Part shown: piece after piece, positions 44,604 to 56,249 of the stretch | Layout: each line of letters begins with the position of its first letter | Numbering within the stretch: the stretch's first letter is position 1 | From: Austropuccinia psidii | Lineage: Eukaryota; Basidiomycota; Pucciniomycetes; Pucciniales; Sphaerophragmiaceae | Length of the DNA stretch: 64,000 bases | Reading direction: 5' to 3' | Assembly: GCA_023105745.1 (NCBI GenBank) | Contig: JALGQZ010000002.1 | Coordinates: 44,196,997 to 44,260,996, forward strand | Notes under the pieces: generated by a model | The model's database searches: none | Told to the model about the DNA's origin: nothing | The model's input: only the letters and a program-made list of their open reading frames with translations | Translations under genes and position numbers: made by a program

Positions 44604-45324
44604 TGTTACACCCATGGAGACAAGCAGGGCATTACCATTCATTACCAATGGAAAATATTCCAACACATAATCAGCAAGGGGTTTCATGGAAGATTCACCA
44701 AATACAGTTTGAAACCTCAATACAGCTCAATACAGGCAAAACTTAAATACAGTATTCACCAAATACTGGCCTGCCCTCAATACAGGTGCAAACACCTGTA
44801 TTGATTCAAATAGCTGTATTGGATACACCAATACAGTTTCACATCTCAAATACAGGTTTTTCAATCATACAATCATGGTTTCTCAACACTCAAACTCCAG
44901 GCCGGCACTTCTTCACATATACCAGCCCCCTTTCACCCACCTGGGGCTTTTTCCCCAGTTAATTAAAATACGGGATTTATTATTTAATATTATTTTATTT
45001 CTCATTAAGAAGTATTATTTTATTAAGTATCAAGTTAGACTTAGCCTTCCCTCACCTGTTTCAGTAGAGTCCTGGTAGCCATATCCTTTATTAATCCCTT
45101 TCTCTTTTCTGAACAGGTTCAAGCAGTGATACAGGATTATTTGTGGTTGGCTCTTCATTATTGCTTTTGTTTTTCTCTCATATCTTTAATTCTATTAATT
45201 TATGACTAGGAATTTATCCCTTATCTCATTACTCTTATCAATTGAGTAGTTATTCTGAGTCCTCCATAAGTAAGTCTGTTCACTGAGTGCCATGCTCTCT
45301 TCATTTAGAAGAGCCCCTGTGACA
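44604..45324 (+). repeat. 3' LTR of element D (plus-sense)
   Basis: Starts TGTTACACCCATGG and ends AGAGCCCCTGTGACA. It is a diverged, shorter (721 bp) relative of the element C LTR in reverse: shared segments are CACATATACC, GGGGCTTTTTCCCCAGTTAATTAA, TTGGTTGGCTCTT-type words and the GAGCCCCTGTGACA end. It contains many AATACAG/CTGTATT words (44700-44860), also present in the element C LTR. Confidence 0.75.
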
Positions 45325-45964
45325 AATAGTTTAGTTAATAGTGTCTTTCTATTGTGATAAACGTTAACCAGTAGCAATAACTGATATTATACATGTGTTT
45401 GTCTAAAGTTATGTACATTATAAAGTAGATTAGAGTAGAGATGAAATTAACCTGGTCTTCCAGCTTTGCATATTTATAAACAAATTAAAGTAGTTCACTG
45501 TGTTGTCTTTATACTGAAATTTATACAATTTAACAAACTTGTAATTTAAACGAGTGTACAATGGCTTTAGTAAAGAGAGGAAATAAGTACCTCAACAGTT
45601 CATTTTCTCTCTTTCGTATGTTAGATATGAATGAGAAGAAACAGAACTTTGAAACAAAGCTAATCAGACAATTCATTAGCTAACTGATAAAGTTAATAGT
45701 AGGGCTTTTGATAAACTATCTACCTTGGTTTCAGTCACAAATTTGTAGACTCTTTGGATTAATTAGTAAAAAAATAGGGTACTATGATGTGTATATTGAG
45801 AAAACAGAATGGAGGATCAAACTACTTCTAATACGCCTCAATTGGAATGAGTGGTGCTTATTTATATGAAAACAAAACATTCATGTGATAAGATCACTGT
45901 GATCTTATGACATAGCTTGCCAAGACTTGATTTCTATTCTTAGAGTGACTTGGTTAAATCACAT
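45325..45964. other. AT-rich junction DNA, no gene seen
   Basis: Lies between the element D LTR and the truncated 3' side of element E. It contains an inverted repeat around 45886-45910 (ATAAGATCAC / GTGATCTTAT). No coding motif. Confidence 0.45.
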
Positions 45965-48147
45965 CACTTCCTCTGATTTCAACAGTATGTTTGTCATGCT
46001 TGTATCAGATGTTCCAACTTGTGGTAAGTTTGAATTGAAATCTAATACTTCATATATTAGATCAATATTATTAATTTGTGCATTAATTATATTAATTTCA
46101 TCACTTTCAGAATTTTCTGACTCATCAGTGTCTTTTTAAGAATCAAATTCTTTTTCTGTGTCATTGTGGTTTTCTGTTTCCACAAATTCATTGAATTTTT
46201 CCATTTTAAGGCAATTCTTAGCTAAATGTCCAATACATCTACATTTGTGGCATTTTCTTTCCTCATTACTTTTGGGTGTATTGGGCTTGAAGGGTTCCTT
46301 TGGTTTATCTTTCTTGATAAATGGTTTATTTGGACTTTTGATTTCCAATTTCTTCCCATTTCTACCAATCTTAGTTCTTGTCACTATATCTTCTAGTGAA
46401 TTGATATATCCTTATGTGAAGCATGGTTCTATAAAAATGCTTCTCAGGGAATTTTCCAATTCTCCTCCACATTTCTTAAGTATCTTCATGTGCACCATCC
46501 TTTGTGACATTTCTGGGTACAGTGCATTTAATCTTTCAACTTTTTTTAAGAACCAAGTCAAAGTTTTATCCTTATCTGGGTCAAAGAAGGAATTTTCAAA
46601 TGCATTTTCTATCTTGTACCTCCAGGCATCATTTTCCCACTTGGTTCTTATTTCATTCTTCCACCAAGACCAGGTATTTTTACTATTGGTTTGTCTTATG
46701 CAATAATACCATCTTTTTGCATATTTTCCAAATAATGAATGTAATCTTGCAGTGATTAATTCACCTGGTATGGCATAATCCTCTTGTAACATATAAATTG
46801 TCTTAATAAATGACATGTTGTAATATTTACCTTCACCTGTGAATGTTGGCCATTCTCTTAATTGAGGTGCTTCCTTCATTAAGACTTGGTTACTGTCTTG
46901 ATGGGTCATTTATTTTATGATTTGATTTTTTATTTCCTCTTTTGGTTTAACAGGACTTTCTATGTGAGAAAATGTGGTTTACAACTTTGGCATATTTAAG
47001 TTATCCTCATTTATTTTATCCATTTTTTCAGTGATAAGTCTTATTTCACTTTTAATGTCATATTTAAGATTCATTCTTGCTTCATCACTGTTTTCTACAT
47101 GGTCTAGAAGTAATTTGTGATGTTATTAAGTCTTTTCTTCAGAATTTTCAACATAAATACTTAATTTGTTCAATTTTTCTGTTAAATTGTCAATGCTCAC
47201 ATCATAATTGATTGTCAAAGTTTTTTCTTTGATATCTTTTATGTATTTATACAATTCTTGTTGTCCTTGTATTAGTTTTTGAGTCTTGTCAATTTAAATT
47301 TTTGGTTTATTATTTTCAACCATAAATTTCATGATATAAAGTTCTGTTTTATTTTGTACAACAATTTTTGTTAAAGATGATAAATTTTTATTTATTTCTT
47401 TTGAGGATAATAAACTATTTTCAATGTCTTTAAGAGGTAAAATACTATTTCTAATCTCTGTTGATGTATTTAAAACATCAGGTGACCAAGTTATCTCTTT
47501 GTGAAATGAGTTTGTCTCATTCTTTGTTCCTCTTTGTCCTTGAATTCCATCAAGGTTCTGGCCATGGCATCTTTTTGGATTTTTGGGATCCTGTAACTTG
47601 GGGAATATGGTTTCCTCTAATTCTTTTGCTTGTTTTTCTTCCCTTCTTGGGGAAGTTGATTGGCTTGAGGCTTGCTGGTAGAAGCTACTGGGTCTTCTTC
47701 CTTGCTTGCCTCCCTGCTTTTGGCATGGTATTCCTTCATCTTCTTGATTTGAGGCTTGGATGATAGTGGATTCCATCCATTGGAGTATCTCACTATTTTT
47801 TCAGGATATGCCAGGAATTCATCACTCCTTGGTGGATTTGTGGCAACATTTCCCAATCTTTGTCCTTGTACACCATGTAATACTGCTTGTACTGGCTCAT
47901 ATAAATGTCTATTTGAGCCCTCTGAATGTGATTTGTCCCAGTTGGAGTTACTCACACTCAGTTCCAACTCTTGTTCAGAAATTATGGGCATATCTGGGAC
48001 TTGCCTTCTTGATATGGCACTTCCTTGTGTGGATTCTGTTCCACTGGGTATTTTTCCCTTTCTTTTCCCTTTTTAGAGATAAGCTCTACTTCTGAGTCCA
48101 CCTCTATCTGATTGGATGGAGTGATGAGATCCTCTGCTAGTAGTCAT
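45965..48147 (-). pseudogene. Gag of truncated element E
   Basis: N-terminus at about 48147 (MTTSRGSHHSIQSDR) and the polar segments 47617-47991 and 47294-47776. The capsid core (46412-46909) reads EWPTFTGEGKYYNMSFIKTI, WSWWKNEIRTKWEND and KDKTLTWFLKKVERLNALY. The zinc knuckle (46136-46384) reads CHKCRCIGHLAKNC, a good Cys-x2-Cys-x4-His-x4-Cys. After a stop the acidic tail continues (DESENSESDEINIIN, then DLIYEVLDFNSNLPQ) to about 45965, where similarity to elements B and F ends. Several stops and frame changes. No protease or RT follows, so the element is cut at its 3' side. Confidence 0.82.
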
Positions 48148-48802
48148 AATGACAATTTAAGAAAATAAAAACATTTCAGAGCACAAGAATCTTCCATGGC
48201 AATTAAAAAGAGGTACTCACCTTCAGAGTCCTGAATAGTGGGTCCTGGAAAGACTAATTTCTAAGGTTTCTTTTTCTTATTGAAAATTGGTGTTGGAGAA
48301 CTTGGACAATTTTTTTCCACCAATCTCTCAAAAGTGGTCTGATTTTCCTCTGTTGGGTTGTCTGCAAACACTAAAAAAGACAAAGATATAAGTCCTTTTT
48401 TAAAAAGTGTTATTTTTATAAGATATGGCAATTTCCATGTAAAAATTGCTTTTCTAAATGAAATGAATAAAAAGAAATGGACAAAAATGAATAAAAATAA
48501 CTTTTTTTATTGGTTTTTTATATTTTCAATTTTAAAGAATAAAAGGATAATGAAGGTGATTCTTTTAAGATTAAATTATAAATATCTTTTTTAATCACTA
48601 GGATCACTCAAATAAAACTCTTGCAAGTCTAAGGATGTGAAAAACCATGTGTAGAACAGTAAAAATGCTTTCCAAATGCCTCAATAGCTTTTAAAATAAA
48701 TATATATAAAATTATCATATCATTTTATAATTATGAATATAATTTATTATTGGATAGACCAAATTTGAATATTTTCTAAATGTCGTTTAAGTGAATATCA
48801 CT
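48148..48802 (-). other. 5' leader of element E
   Basis: AT-rich noncoding DNA between the gag start and the primer-binding site. The plus-strand ORF at 48358-48594 is low-complexity and not credible. Confidence 0.55.
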
Positions 48803-48814
48803 GCCAGGCCCCCA
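48803..48814 (-). other. Candidate primer-binding site, element E
   Basis: TGGGGGCCTGGC on the minus strand, two bases inside the 5' LTR end (...CCTTACA). Confidence 0.65.
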
Positions 48815-48816
48815 AA

Positions 48817-50726
48817 TGTAAGGTTTTACTTTGAAACAATAGGTGAATATTACCAATATTTCACTTATTGTACTATGAATGTTCTTATGAAATCAATAAA
48901 TAAGATAAGGAATTATTAGATTCATGGTGTAAAACAATCATATTATTGAATAAATATATTAATATTAAGTGATTAATATATTTAAAGCTCTTTATTATTG
49001 TTAAAAACAAATAATAAAGGCATAAATGAATTTTTCTTTAGTAATAGAAAACAATCAATAACAATAATATTACCAATATCAAGGTTATATATCAATATAA
49101 ATACTATTTCTATTAATAATGAAATTATTAAGAGTAATAATAGAGAAAAATTATTATAAAAGAGGAAAATAACCTACTTTCAACACTTAATATAATAGTT
49201 TTGAAATATTTTATGCCAAACAATATAAATAAAATTTATTCAAATTGTATTTACAAAATAAAATTAGAGAATTTCCAAATATTCTTAATTTTACATGGAA
49301 AATAGGATTTTTAGAGAACTTAAACAAAACTAATTAGACAATTGAAGTAATAACATCACAATTGATGATTATAATAAATATTAACTTTTTTCTTTGATAA
49401 TATAAAATATTTGTATATAAATAATAAAGATTTTACCTTTCTTTTAGTGTTTTATTGTTTTTGATGTTTCTGAGGGGGAAATAAATTAAAAAGAGCTCTA
49501 TTGATAGTAAATTCCTCTTTTCTAGAGTCCAAAAGGCCTCTAGTAGACATTTACTGATGTTATCCACTGGAATTTATCAGTATCTTAAGGTTTAGTGTCA
49601 TAATTAAACCATCTTATCTCATTACTACCCCATTATTTAGAGTTATTGCTATAACTATAGGTTTGATGGCATCGTAGGCTTGGAAGAAGCCTAAAATTCG
49701 TGTATTTTATTATTATCAATCATAATCTAATATTATTCACCAATGGTATCACTTATATGACTGTTAAACGTAAAATAAGATTACAGTGAGTGATCATAAA
49801 TGATCAATTGTAAGCTTAAATTTTGGTCATTGATAACTTTTAAGTGCTAAACGCTACAGCCATTCAAGGAGTGAATTATGATAGCTTGAAATGTCCCTAT
49901 TCAATTTCCAAGAGAATTTCATTACATCATCAAAACTCTATTTTTGATGATTCTTCTTTTAACTCATCTTTTCTGTCAAAATTTACTATTTTTAACTTCA
50001 AGCCATGATTTCAGATGGTTGTACCTTAACTATTATGATAAAAAATACATATTTCTTCACTTATCAGCTAGTAGAGCCTGAATATCCAATTTATTTTAAG
50101 TTTGGGCCACTTTCACAACAAACTGGTCAACAGCTCGAGAAAGTTTGTTCAATAAGCCCTTAAAAGCTATAAACTTGTTTGTAGCTTGTCAATAAAGCTC
50201 ATATCTGTATTCTTACAGTAATTGAGTGCTAAAATCATCTTTTGGTTCAGCTCTCTATCATGTATATTTCACGAGATATTACCTAAAAACTGTGAATGTA
50301 TGCACTGCTCATAAAAGTGCGTATATTCAGCTTAATTCCTTAAGTATTAACATTAGAGATATCACATAAAATTGTTTTATGTGTATTGTTTCATTAGGAA
50401 TCCAATAGTGCAATTTATTTCACATGTTGTTTAATTGGGTCTGAGATGAATAATAATTTATGTCTCTTTATGGCATGTATACTTATTACTCATTAGGTAT
50501 TGACTTTACAGATATGCCATAAAAATGATATATGAGTGTTTTATCATAAGGAACCTAATGGTGTAATTTATTTCAAATTTTTATTAGTTAGAGTCTAAGT
50601 TAATTAATCATTTATGCCCTTTTATGGCATTTTTACATATTTTAAGATAATTATTTAAAAGAAATAATTATTGAAAAATATCTTTGTGACCTTTTTGGAT
50701 ATTTGGTTATATCTTAAAGGCTCACA
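48817..50726 (-). repeat. 5' LTR of element E, inserted in the integrase of element F
   Basis: The right edge reads AAAGGCTCACA on the plus strand (minus-strand start TGTGAGCCTTT), where the integrase reading of element F stops abruptly after RRSFVY. The left edge TGTAAGG adjoins the primer-binding site. The length is about 1,910 bp; no coding content and very AT-rich. The ends are like those of the element B LTR (TGTCAGG...AGGCTGACA). Confidence 0.72.
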
Positions 50727-51480
50727 TAGACAAAAGATCTCCTTATAACTTCTTCTAAGGTTTGAATCATTCTCTCTGCCAGACAATCAGCTTTAGGATG
50801 GTATTCTGTAGAAAATGCTGACTTGGTCCCAAACAATCTATAAAAATTGGTCCAAAGTGCATATGTGAGCTTATGGTATCTGTCATGTATAATATTATTA
50901 AATAATTCTGTATGAGAAATAACTATATTCCATAGAAGAAGAGCTGTATCCATAGCAGTGTCATCTTTATGACATGATAATAATATGGGAGTTTTTCTAT
51001 ATCTTTCTATAATGACTAAGCAAGAATTAGATCTTTTATCCCCACTTGAAGGGAGTTCTATCACCCAATCCATTTGACCAACTTCGCAGGGGGATTTTAG
51101 TTCTTCAATATGGATCATAAGTCCAAATTTCTTGCTTGTGCTTTCATTAGTGTTTTGGAATCTGTCACAAGTATGGCAATACTCCATGGTTTCCTTTCTC
51201 CAATATTTCCACCATGCATAGTTCTTGATATTCTCAATTTTCCTTTCCTCTGATAGGTCTCCAGAATTGATGCTATCATGGCATTCATGAAGAATGGTGT
51301 TGATGAAAAGTCTACTTCCAAATGTCATTACACAAGAATGTTTAGTTCTGTGGTAGATTATCCTGTCAAAAAATTTAAATATTTGTTCAGAATAGGAAGT
51401 TTTCCTTATTTCATCCAGTAAATTAATCAAAGCTGGGTTTTTGCAGTCTTTATCCAACAAGGATGTCAAAATATGGAAAT
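50727..51480 (-). pseudogene. Integrase of element F, 3' part lost to element E
   Basis: Frame of about 250 codons. Zinc-binding domain with ECHDSINSGDLSEER (His) and the pair YCHTCDRF. Core with the first catalytic Asp in VGQMDWVIELP and Asp in HDRYHKLTYALW. The expected [10 protein letters not shown] reads HPKADCLAERMIQTLEEVIR, keeping Glu. The match to element B ends at RRSFVY, and the stop after VSL lies in the inserted LTR. The catalytic residues are thus present, but the C-terminal half and chromodomain are gone. Confidence 0.87.
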
Positions 51481-51980
51481 TCTTGTCTTGTATACATTAC
51501 TCTCTGGATTCTTCAAAGAATTCTATCCCAATATAACTTATGTTGACTTGTTCAATGGGGATATTTGTTTTTTCTTCTGAAGGTACATCAGCTGGGTTAT
51601 GAGGGGCATTAGCTAATTCCCACCTACAAAGTCCATAAGCATTTGTATGTATACTTTATGCCTTATGAGCTACAGTCATATTTCCTCTATATTCCTGAGT
51701 GATGATTTGCTATCTCAACACATTCATGTTGGGTGTTTTCATGTTCAGAAGTCATCTTACTGCACTACAGTCAGTTATCACTTCAAAAACACTTCTATCA
51801 AGATAATAGTGTAATTTCTCAATTTCAAATACCAAAAATAAGTGTCCCCTTTGGATTTCACCATATCTGGCTTCTTTTCGTTTTATTTTTCTTGAGATAT
51901 AATGAACTGGTCCTTCTTTTGTTTGTCATTAATAGTTTGGACTTCATGTGGTGCTGCCCCTAATCCATCTCCACATGAAT
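51481..51980 (-). pseudogene. RNase H region of element F, degenerate
   Basis: Occupies the place between RT and integrase. Broken readings correspond to the element B RNase H region. No open frame of useful length. Confidence 0.6.
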
Positions 51981-52930
51981 CTATGTAGAATTCAAAGGTA
52001 TATTCCAGTATGGCATGAGAAGTAAAAGCTCTTCTGTGAGGGCTTTCTTTATCTTCTGATATTCCTTAATTCCCCCTTGTGTCATATCAAATACTGTCTG
52101 TTGATCACAGATTCTGTAAAGCAGTTTGGCTAGAATTGAAAAATCTTTTAAACATTTCCTATAATAATAACTCAAAAATCCAAGAAAAGATTTCATTTCT
52201 TTTTTATTCTTGGATATAGGCTTAATTAACACTTCTGCTACTTTATTTTTGTCAATACCCAAGCTTAATCCTGAAAATACATGTCCAAGTTCCTGGAGTT
52301 CTTCAAATGTTAACTTGCATTTTTGAAGTGAAACTTTCATATTCACTCCTGCAGCTTTGTTGAGGACTATTTCAAGTCTTTCAAGGTGCAAGGACCATTA
52401 GTCTTAATATATAACAATTTCATAAATATAAATAATGAGCCATCCTTCAGTAAATTCTGTGGGGAAGATGTGATTCATCATTCTTATATAATTTGACGGA
52501 TAATTCCCAATCCCAAGGGGGATTCTCAGATACTCATAAATACCACATTGAGTGATAATTCTTAGTAATTTCTTGGCTTTATGTGTCAAGAAATTCTAAT
52601 GAAAGACTTTCAATGAATCAATTAAGGTTATGTACTTGGTTTTAGATAACTGGGCCAAGGTTTCTTGGATTCTAGGAATTTTATACCTATCTTTAGCTGT
52701 GTAGGTATTTAATGCTCTAAAATCTCTAACCATCTTTTATTTATAATTATTCCAAGTAATAATGACTGGAGTTTCCACTTAAATGTTTTCATTATGGCCT
52801 ACTTGCCTCAGTACACCAAGTTGCATTAATTTTTGGATATGTTTTTCAAGGCTTCTTAAGCTCTGGTCTTCTAAGTACTGGAGGGTATAGTCTGTCAGTA
52901 TTAAAGGTGATATCAACCTCACTTCCTTTA
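51981..52930 (-). pseudogene. Reverse transcriptase of element F with a lost active site
   Basis: 52404-52589 reads KLLRIITQCGIYEYLRIPL, and the catalytic block is IIYIYEIVIY where element B has VVYIDDIIIY, so both active-site Asp residues are replaced (YIYE). 51981-52391 gives the thumb and connection: SLQKCKLTFEELQELGHVF, LGIDKNKVAEVLIKP, MKSFLGFLSYYYRKC. Frame breaks lie at about 52395 and 52595, and N-terminal blocks up to 52930 are scattered. It cannot have polymerase activity even if the frames were joined. Confidence 0.85.
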
Positions 52931-53500
52931 ATAGCATCTAATTGTTAATCATTCAAAGAAAAATAAATTCTATATTTGTATAGCACATTAATAAGCTCTT
53001 GCCTCATTTTGGCTGATAATTTGGGATTAATTTGTGCTTCACTAAGTTGATTTGACACAAATTTTTCCTTATATGTATCTTTGTTTGAAGATACTACTGA
53101 TATATTTTTGGAAATATTGGAAAAAGCAAACTTTTTTCTCTTTTTCTCTCCAATTGTAAAATATCTGTCAATCTTGTTACTGATGTCAATATCAGAAATT
53201 CTCAAGTAGTCATTTACAAGAATGATATGTTGATAAGTACAATTTTCCATTATTACTATCTCTGTTTTCATTCTCACACTTCCTGCAGGGTGTGGAAATA
53301 TCAGTTTAGTGTCTAACATTCCCAAGAAGTACATATTATTACTGGAACTACTGAATTTCACACCTTCTATTTTTAATACATGGTCTTTCCATTGGGGAAG
53401 TATGACTTGAAGGTACTCTTTGCCTACACAAGTGCAAAACACTCCTGTTTCCAAATTGACTTCCACTTAAATATCATTTACCAAGATTTATGTAATATAA
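52931..53500 (-). pseudogene. Protease region of element F
   Basis: Open frame 52945-53466. The active-site position reads NLETGVFCTCVGKEYL, Glu-Thr-Gly instead of Asp-Thr-Gly. It continues with LPQWKDHVLKIEGVKF and ILVNDYLRISDIDISNKI, equivalent to element B (LDNHFPNWETQLFPTK). Loss of the catalytic Asp implies an inactive protease. Confidence 0.7.
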
Positions 53501-55670
53501 GATGCTCCAGAAGTTCAACATTTGCCTCTAGCAGGTTTAGTCTTACAGATTCTAGAACACTGAATATTGATCAGGTTACAGCAATCTTCACTGTATTGTG
53601 GAAAATTATTGTGGAATCCAGTTACTTCAAATAAAGCTGTTATATTCTCAATAGGAGAGACTTCTGCTGGTATTTCCTCAGAGATTTTAGAATATTGGTC
53701 ACAATCTTCCTTCTCTTCAGCACACTGAACCTCTTCAATTACTTGAACTTCATTTCTTTTAGTTTTTTTGGTACAATGTTTGGCTAAATGTGAGGTTCTC
53801 CCACATTTATGACACTTCAAGACAGGTCTTTCAGGTCTTCTATCCTCTCTAGAAGTCTTTGGAGCTATTTTGGACTCCATGGAGTTTCTAGTCCAGGTTC
53901 TACCAATTCTTGTCCTAGTAATGATATGTTAAATTGCATTAAGATATTCCTCTGTTGAACAGAGCTCTACACATCTGCACTTGATATCATGTTCTAGTTC
54001 TCCTCCACATTCTCTCAATATTGTTATATTAATCACTTAGTCTAACATATCTGGGTGTAAAGAAGATAATCTGTCTTTTTTTAGGAAGCAAGTAAGTGTT
54101 TTATCTTTGTCTGAATTAAAAATGGAACTTTCAAAGGCGTTTTCCATTTTAAATCTCCAGGAATTTGTGGCCCAATTGGTGATTATCTCATATTTCCACA
54201 GAATCCAAAGATGTCTTCCATGTTCTTGTCTTACCTTGTAATACTATTTCTTTGAAGTTCTGGTAAACAAAGAGTGAAATTTACCCACTATCATTACATC
54301 AGGTATATAAAACATTTCCTGAAAATTATCAATTTCTCTGATGAATTCAGTATGGTTATATTCTCCTTCACCAAAGAATCTTGGCCAATCTTATAGTTTG
54401 GGAATCTCTTGCAAAAATTGAATTTTCTGCTAGAAAATGGTTAAAGCTTTCTTTCACAGAGAGGCTTCTGGCTGGATTTGTGTAATTTATGGGTATATGT
54501 GAATTTGGTTCATACTTATTATTAATTTGGTTCACATGTGCAATTATTTCATTCTTTTATTTCTGCTTTTCATTATCGCTTCTTTCCAGATGTGTGGCCA
54601 AAAGATTTGTGCTATAAGATATTTCTAAAAAAAAATCTCAGAGTTGTAAGTTGGTCATTGATGTGATTGATGGAAATATTATACAATCAATTTCTTTTTA
54701 CTAGAAATTTACCCTCAATTCTGTCACATTTATGCAAAATGTACTCAAGTCTTTCATTTTTTATTTTGAACCATTCAGTGAAATTTCTTTCATTGTTTCT
54801 TAAGTTGTTAATATTTGATGTTAATTTCTTCAATTCTTTATCAAATTTTCAAGCTTGACATTAATAATAGATTCAATATGTTTGACTGCTTTTTCAGTTT
54901 TCATGGAAAGGTCCTTTTCATCCTTTCCTTCTCCTTAGCTGTTAGATCTATAAGGGTGTTGGCCGTATTGAACACACTTTCAATGGCTTAAGGTTCCAAT
55001 TTGCGAATCTTGTACCCTTGTGGATAAGGTCTGTGACAATTGGCTTTTCCTTTTTCCTTGCCTTGATGGTTCTTCGACCTCCCTGTTTCTTCTGGGGTCC
55101 TTTGGGCTTGTCTTTATACTATTCTGGAGCTGGTTTATATCTGGTTGATGCTAATGACCCTTCTTTCTCCAAAGCTGAGGTCATTTTCAGTTTCTTCTTT
55201 TGGTCTATGGATAAAATACTTTGACTCTCCAGACAATTCTTGATATTTTTGACCTTGTCTTTTCAAGACAATGGAATCCATTTTCCTAAGTGTTCTTTGG
55301 TCTTCTCCTGACCCAGCAAGCTCTCAATGTGTAAGTAGGAGTTCATAGCCCCCGCCCAAAGTCTTGGGCATATTTCTCATTCTTCCTCCTTGGCTTTTCT
55401 GTGCCAGGCTTTGTACTGGGACTGATACATTTCTATTGCTGCCACTTGGAAGTGGTTCAGCCCTCCAAAAAATAACTTGAATCAGTTCAGGTTCAAAGTT
55501 AATGACAAATTTTGTTGGTACAGACCTTGGAGAATGGGGGAAACTCTGGAATCCTCCAGATTTGCCTTTCTTGAGGAAGGCCTGCCAGGTCTGGAACTGG
55601 TCTTTCCTCTTGCCTATCCATATCCATCTGGTTGGACTGAATAGTTTCTTCCATTTTTAGTATGCACCAT
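53501..55670 (-). pseudogene. Gag of element F
   Basis: Probable start at 55670 (MVHTKNGRNYSVQPDGYG). The polar N-terminal half has AGAMNSYLHIESLLGQEK. Capsid core: MENAFESSIFNSDKDKTLTCF, LRECGGELEHDIK. Nucleocapsid (53515-53880): CHKCGRTSHLAKHC, an intact Cys-x2-Cys-x4-His-x4-Cys knuckle in a basic stretch, then an acidic tail. At least ten stops and several frame changes. Same architecture as E and B. Confidence 0.8.
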
Positions 55671-56235
55671 TTTCACATCAATTTAAGAGAAAATTGAGAT
55701 TAAATACCTTTTGGAGGTTGTTTGGATAACTCTTTTTTAAATAAATTGCCACTTTTAGCAATTTGCACTTTGATTCTTTCTGAATATTCTACCTCTGAAG
55801 ATTCTGTACTGGTAATATACCTCTTACTGAGCTTATTAACAGCTGCACTGTAATTTATTAAAGGAATTAGAGGAAGAATTGATATAATAACATTATTATT
55901 TATACTTTGAAATATTTAGAATTTTTGATAAATGTTATTATTTTTCATATTGAAAGAAAATATTCTTTTTGAAGAAAGAAGTCTAAAATCTCCAATTTTG
56001 AATCAAAATTTAATTCAGGGTATCTCAAAGAAGAATTTTATAGGCTTTTGGATGTGGAAAATTCATGTGTAAAATAGTATAAAATTCTAACAATTTACTC
56101 AATGAAAAAATGATTGAAAGACAATTTCAAAAATAATAATAATTCATCTTTCAAATTAAAGAAAGAATTTATTATTTTAATATACCTCAGAGCTGAAAAA
56201 TATATTACTTAAGGGTCCAAGGTTCAAAAAACACA
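55671..56235 (-). other. 5' leader of element F
   Basis: AT-rich noncoding DNA between gag and the primer-binding site. No gene seen. Confidence 0.55.
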
Positions 56236-56247
56236 GCCAGGCCCCCA
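56236..56247 (-). other. Candidate primer-binding site, element F
   Basis: TGGGGGCCTGGC on the minus strand, two bases inside the LTR end (...ATTACA). Identical to that of element E over these twelve bases. Confidence 0.65.
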
Positions 56248-56249
56248 AA

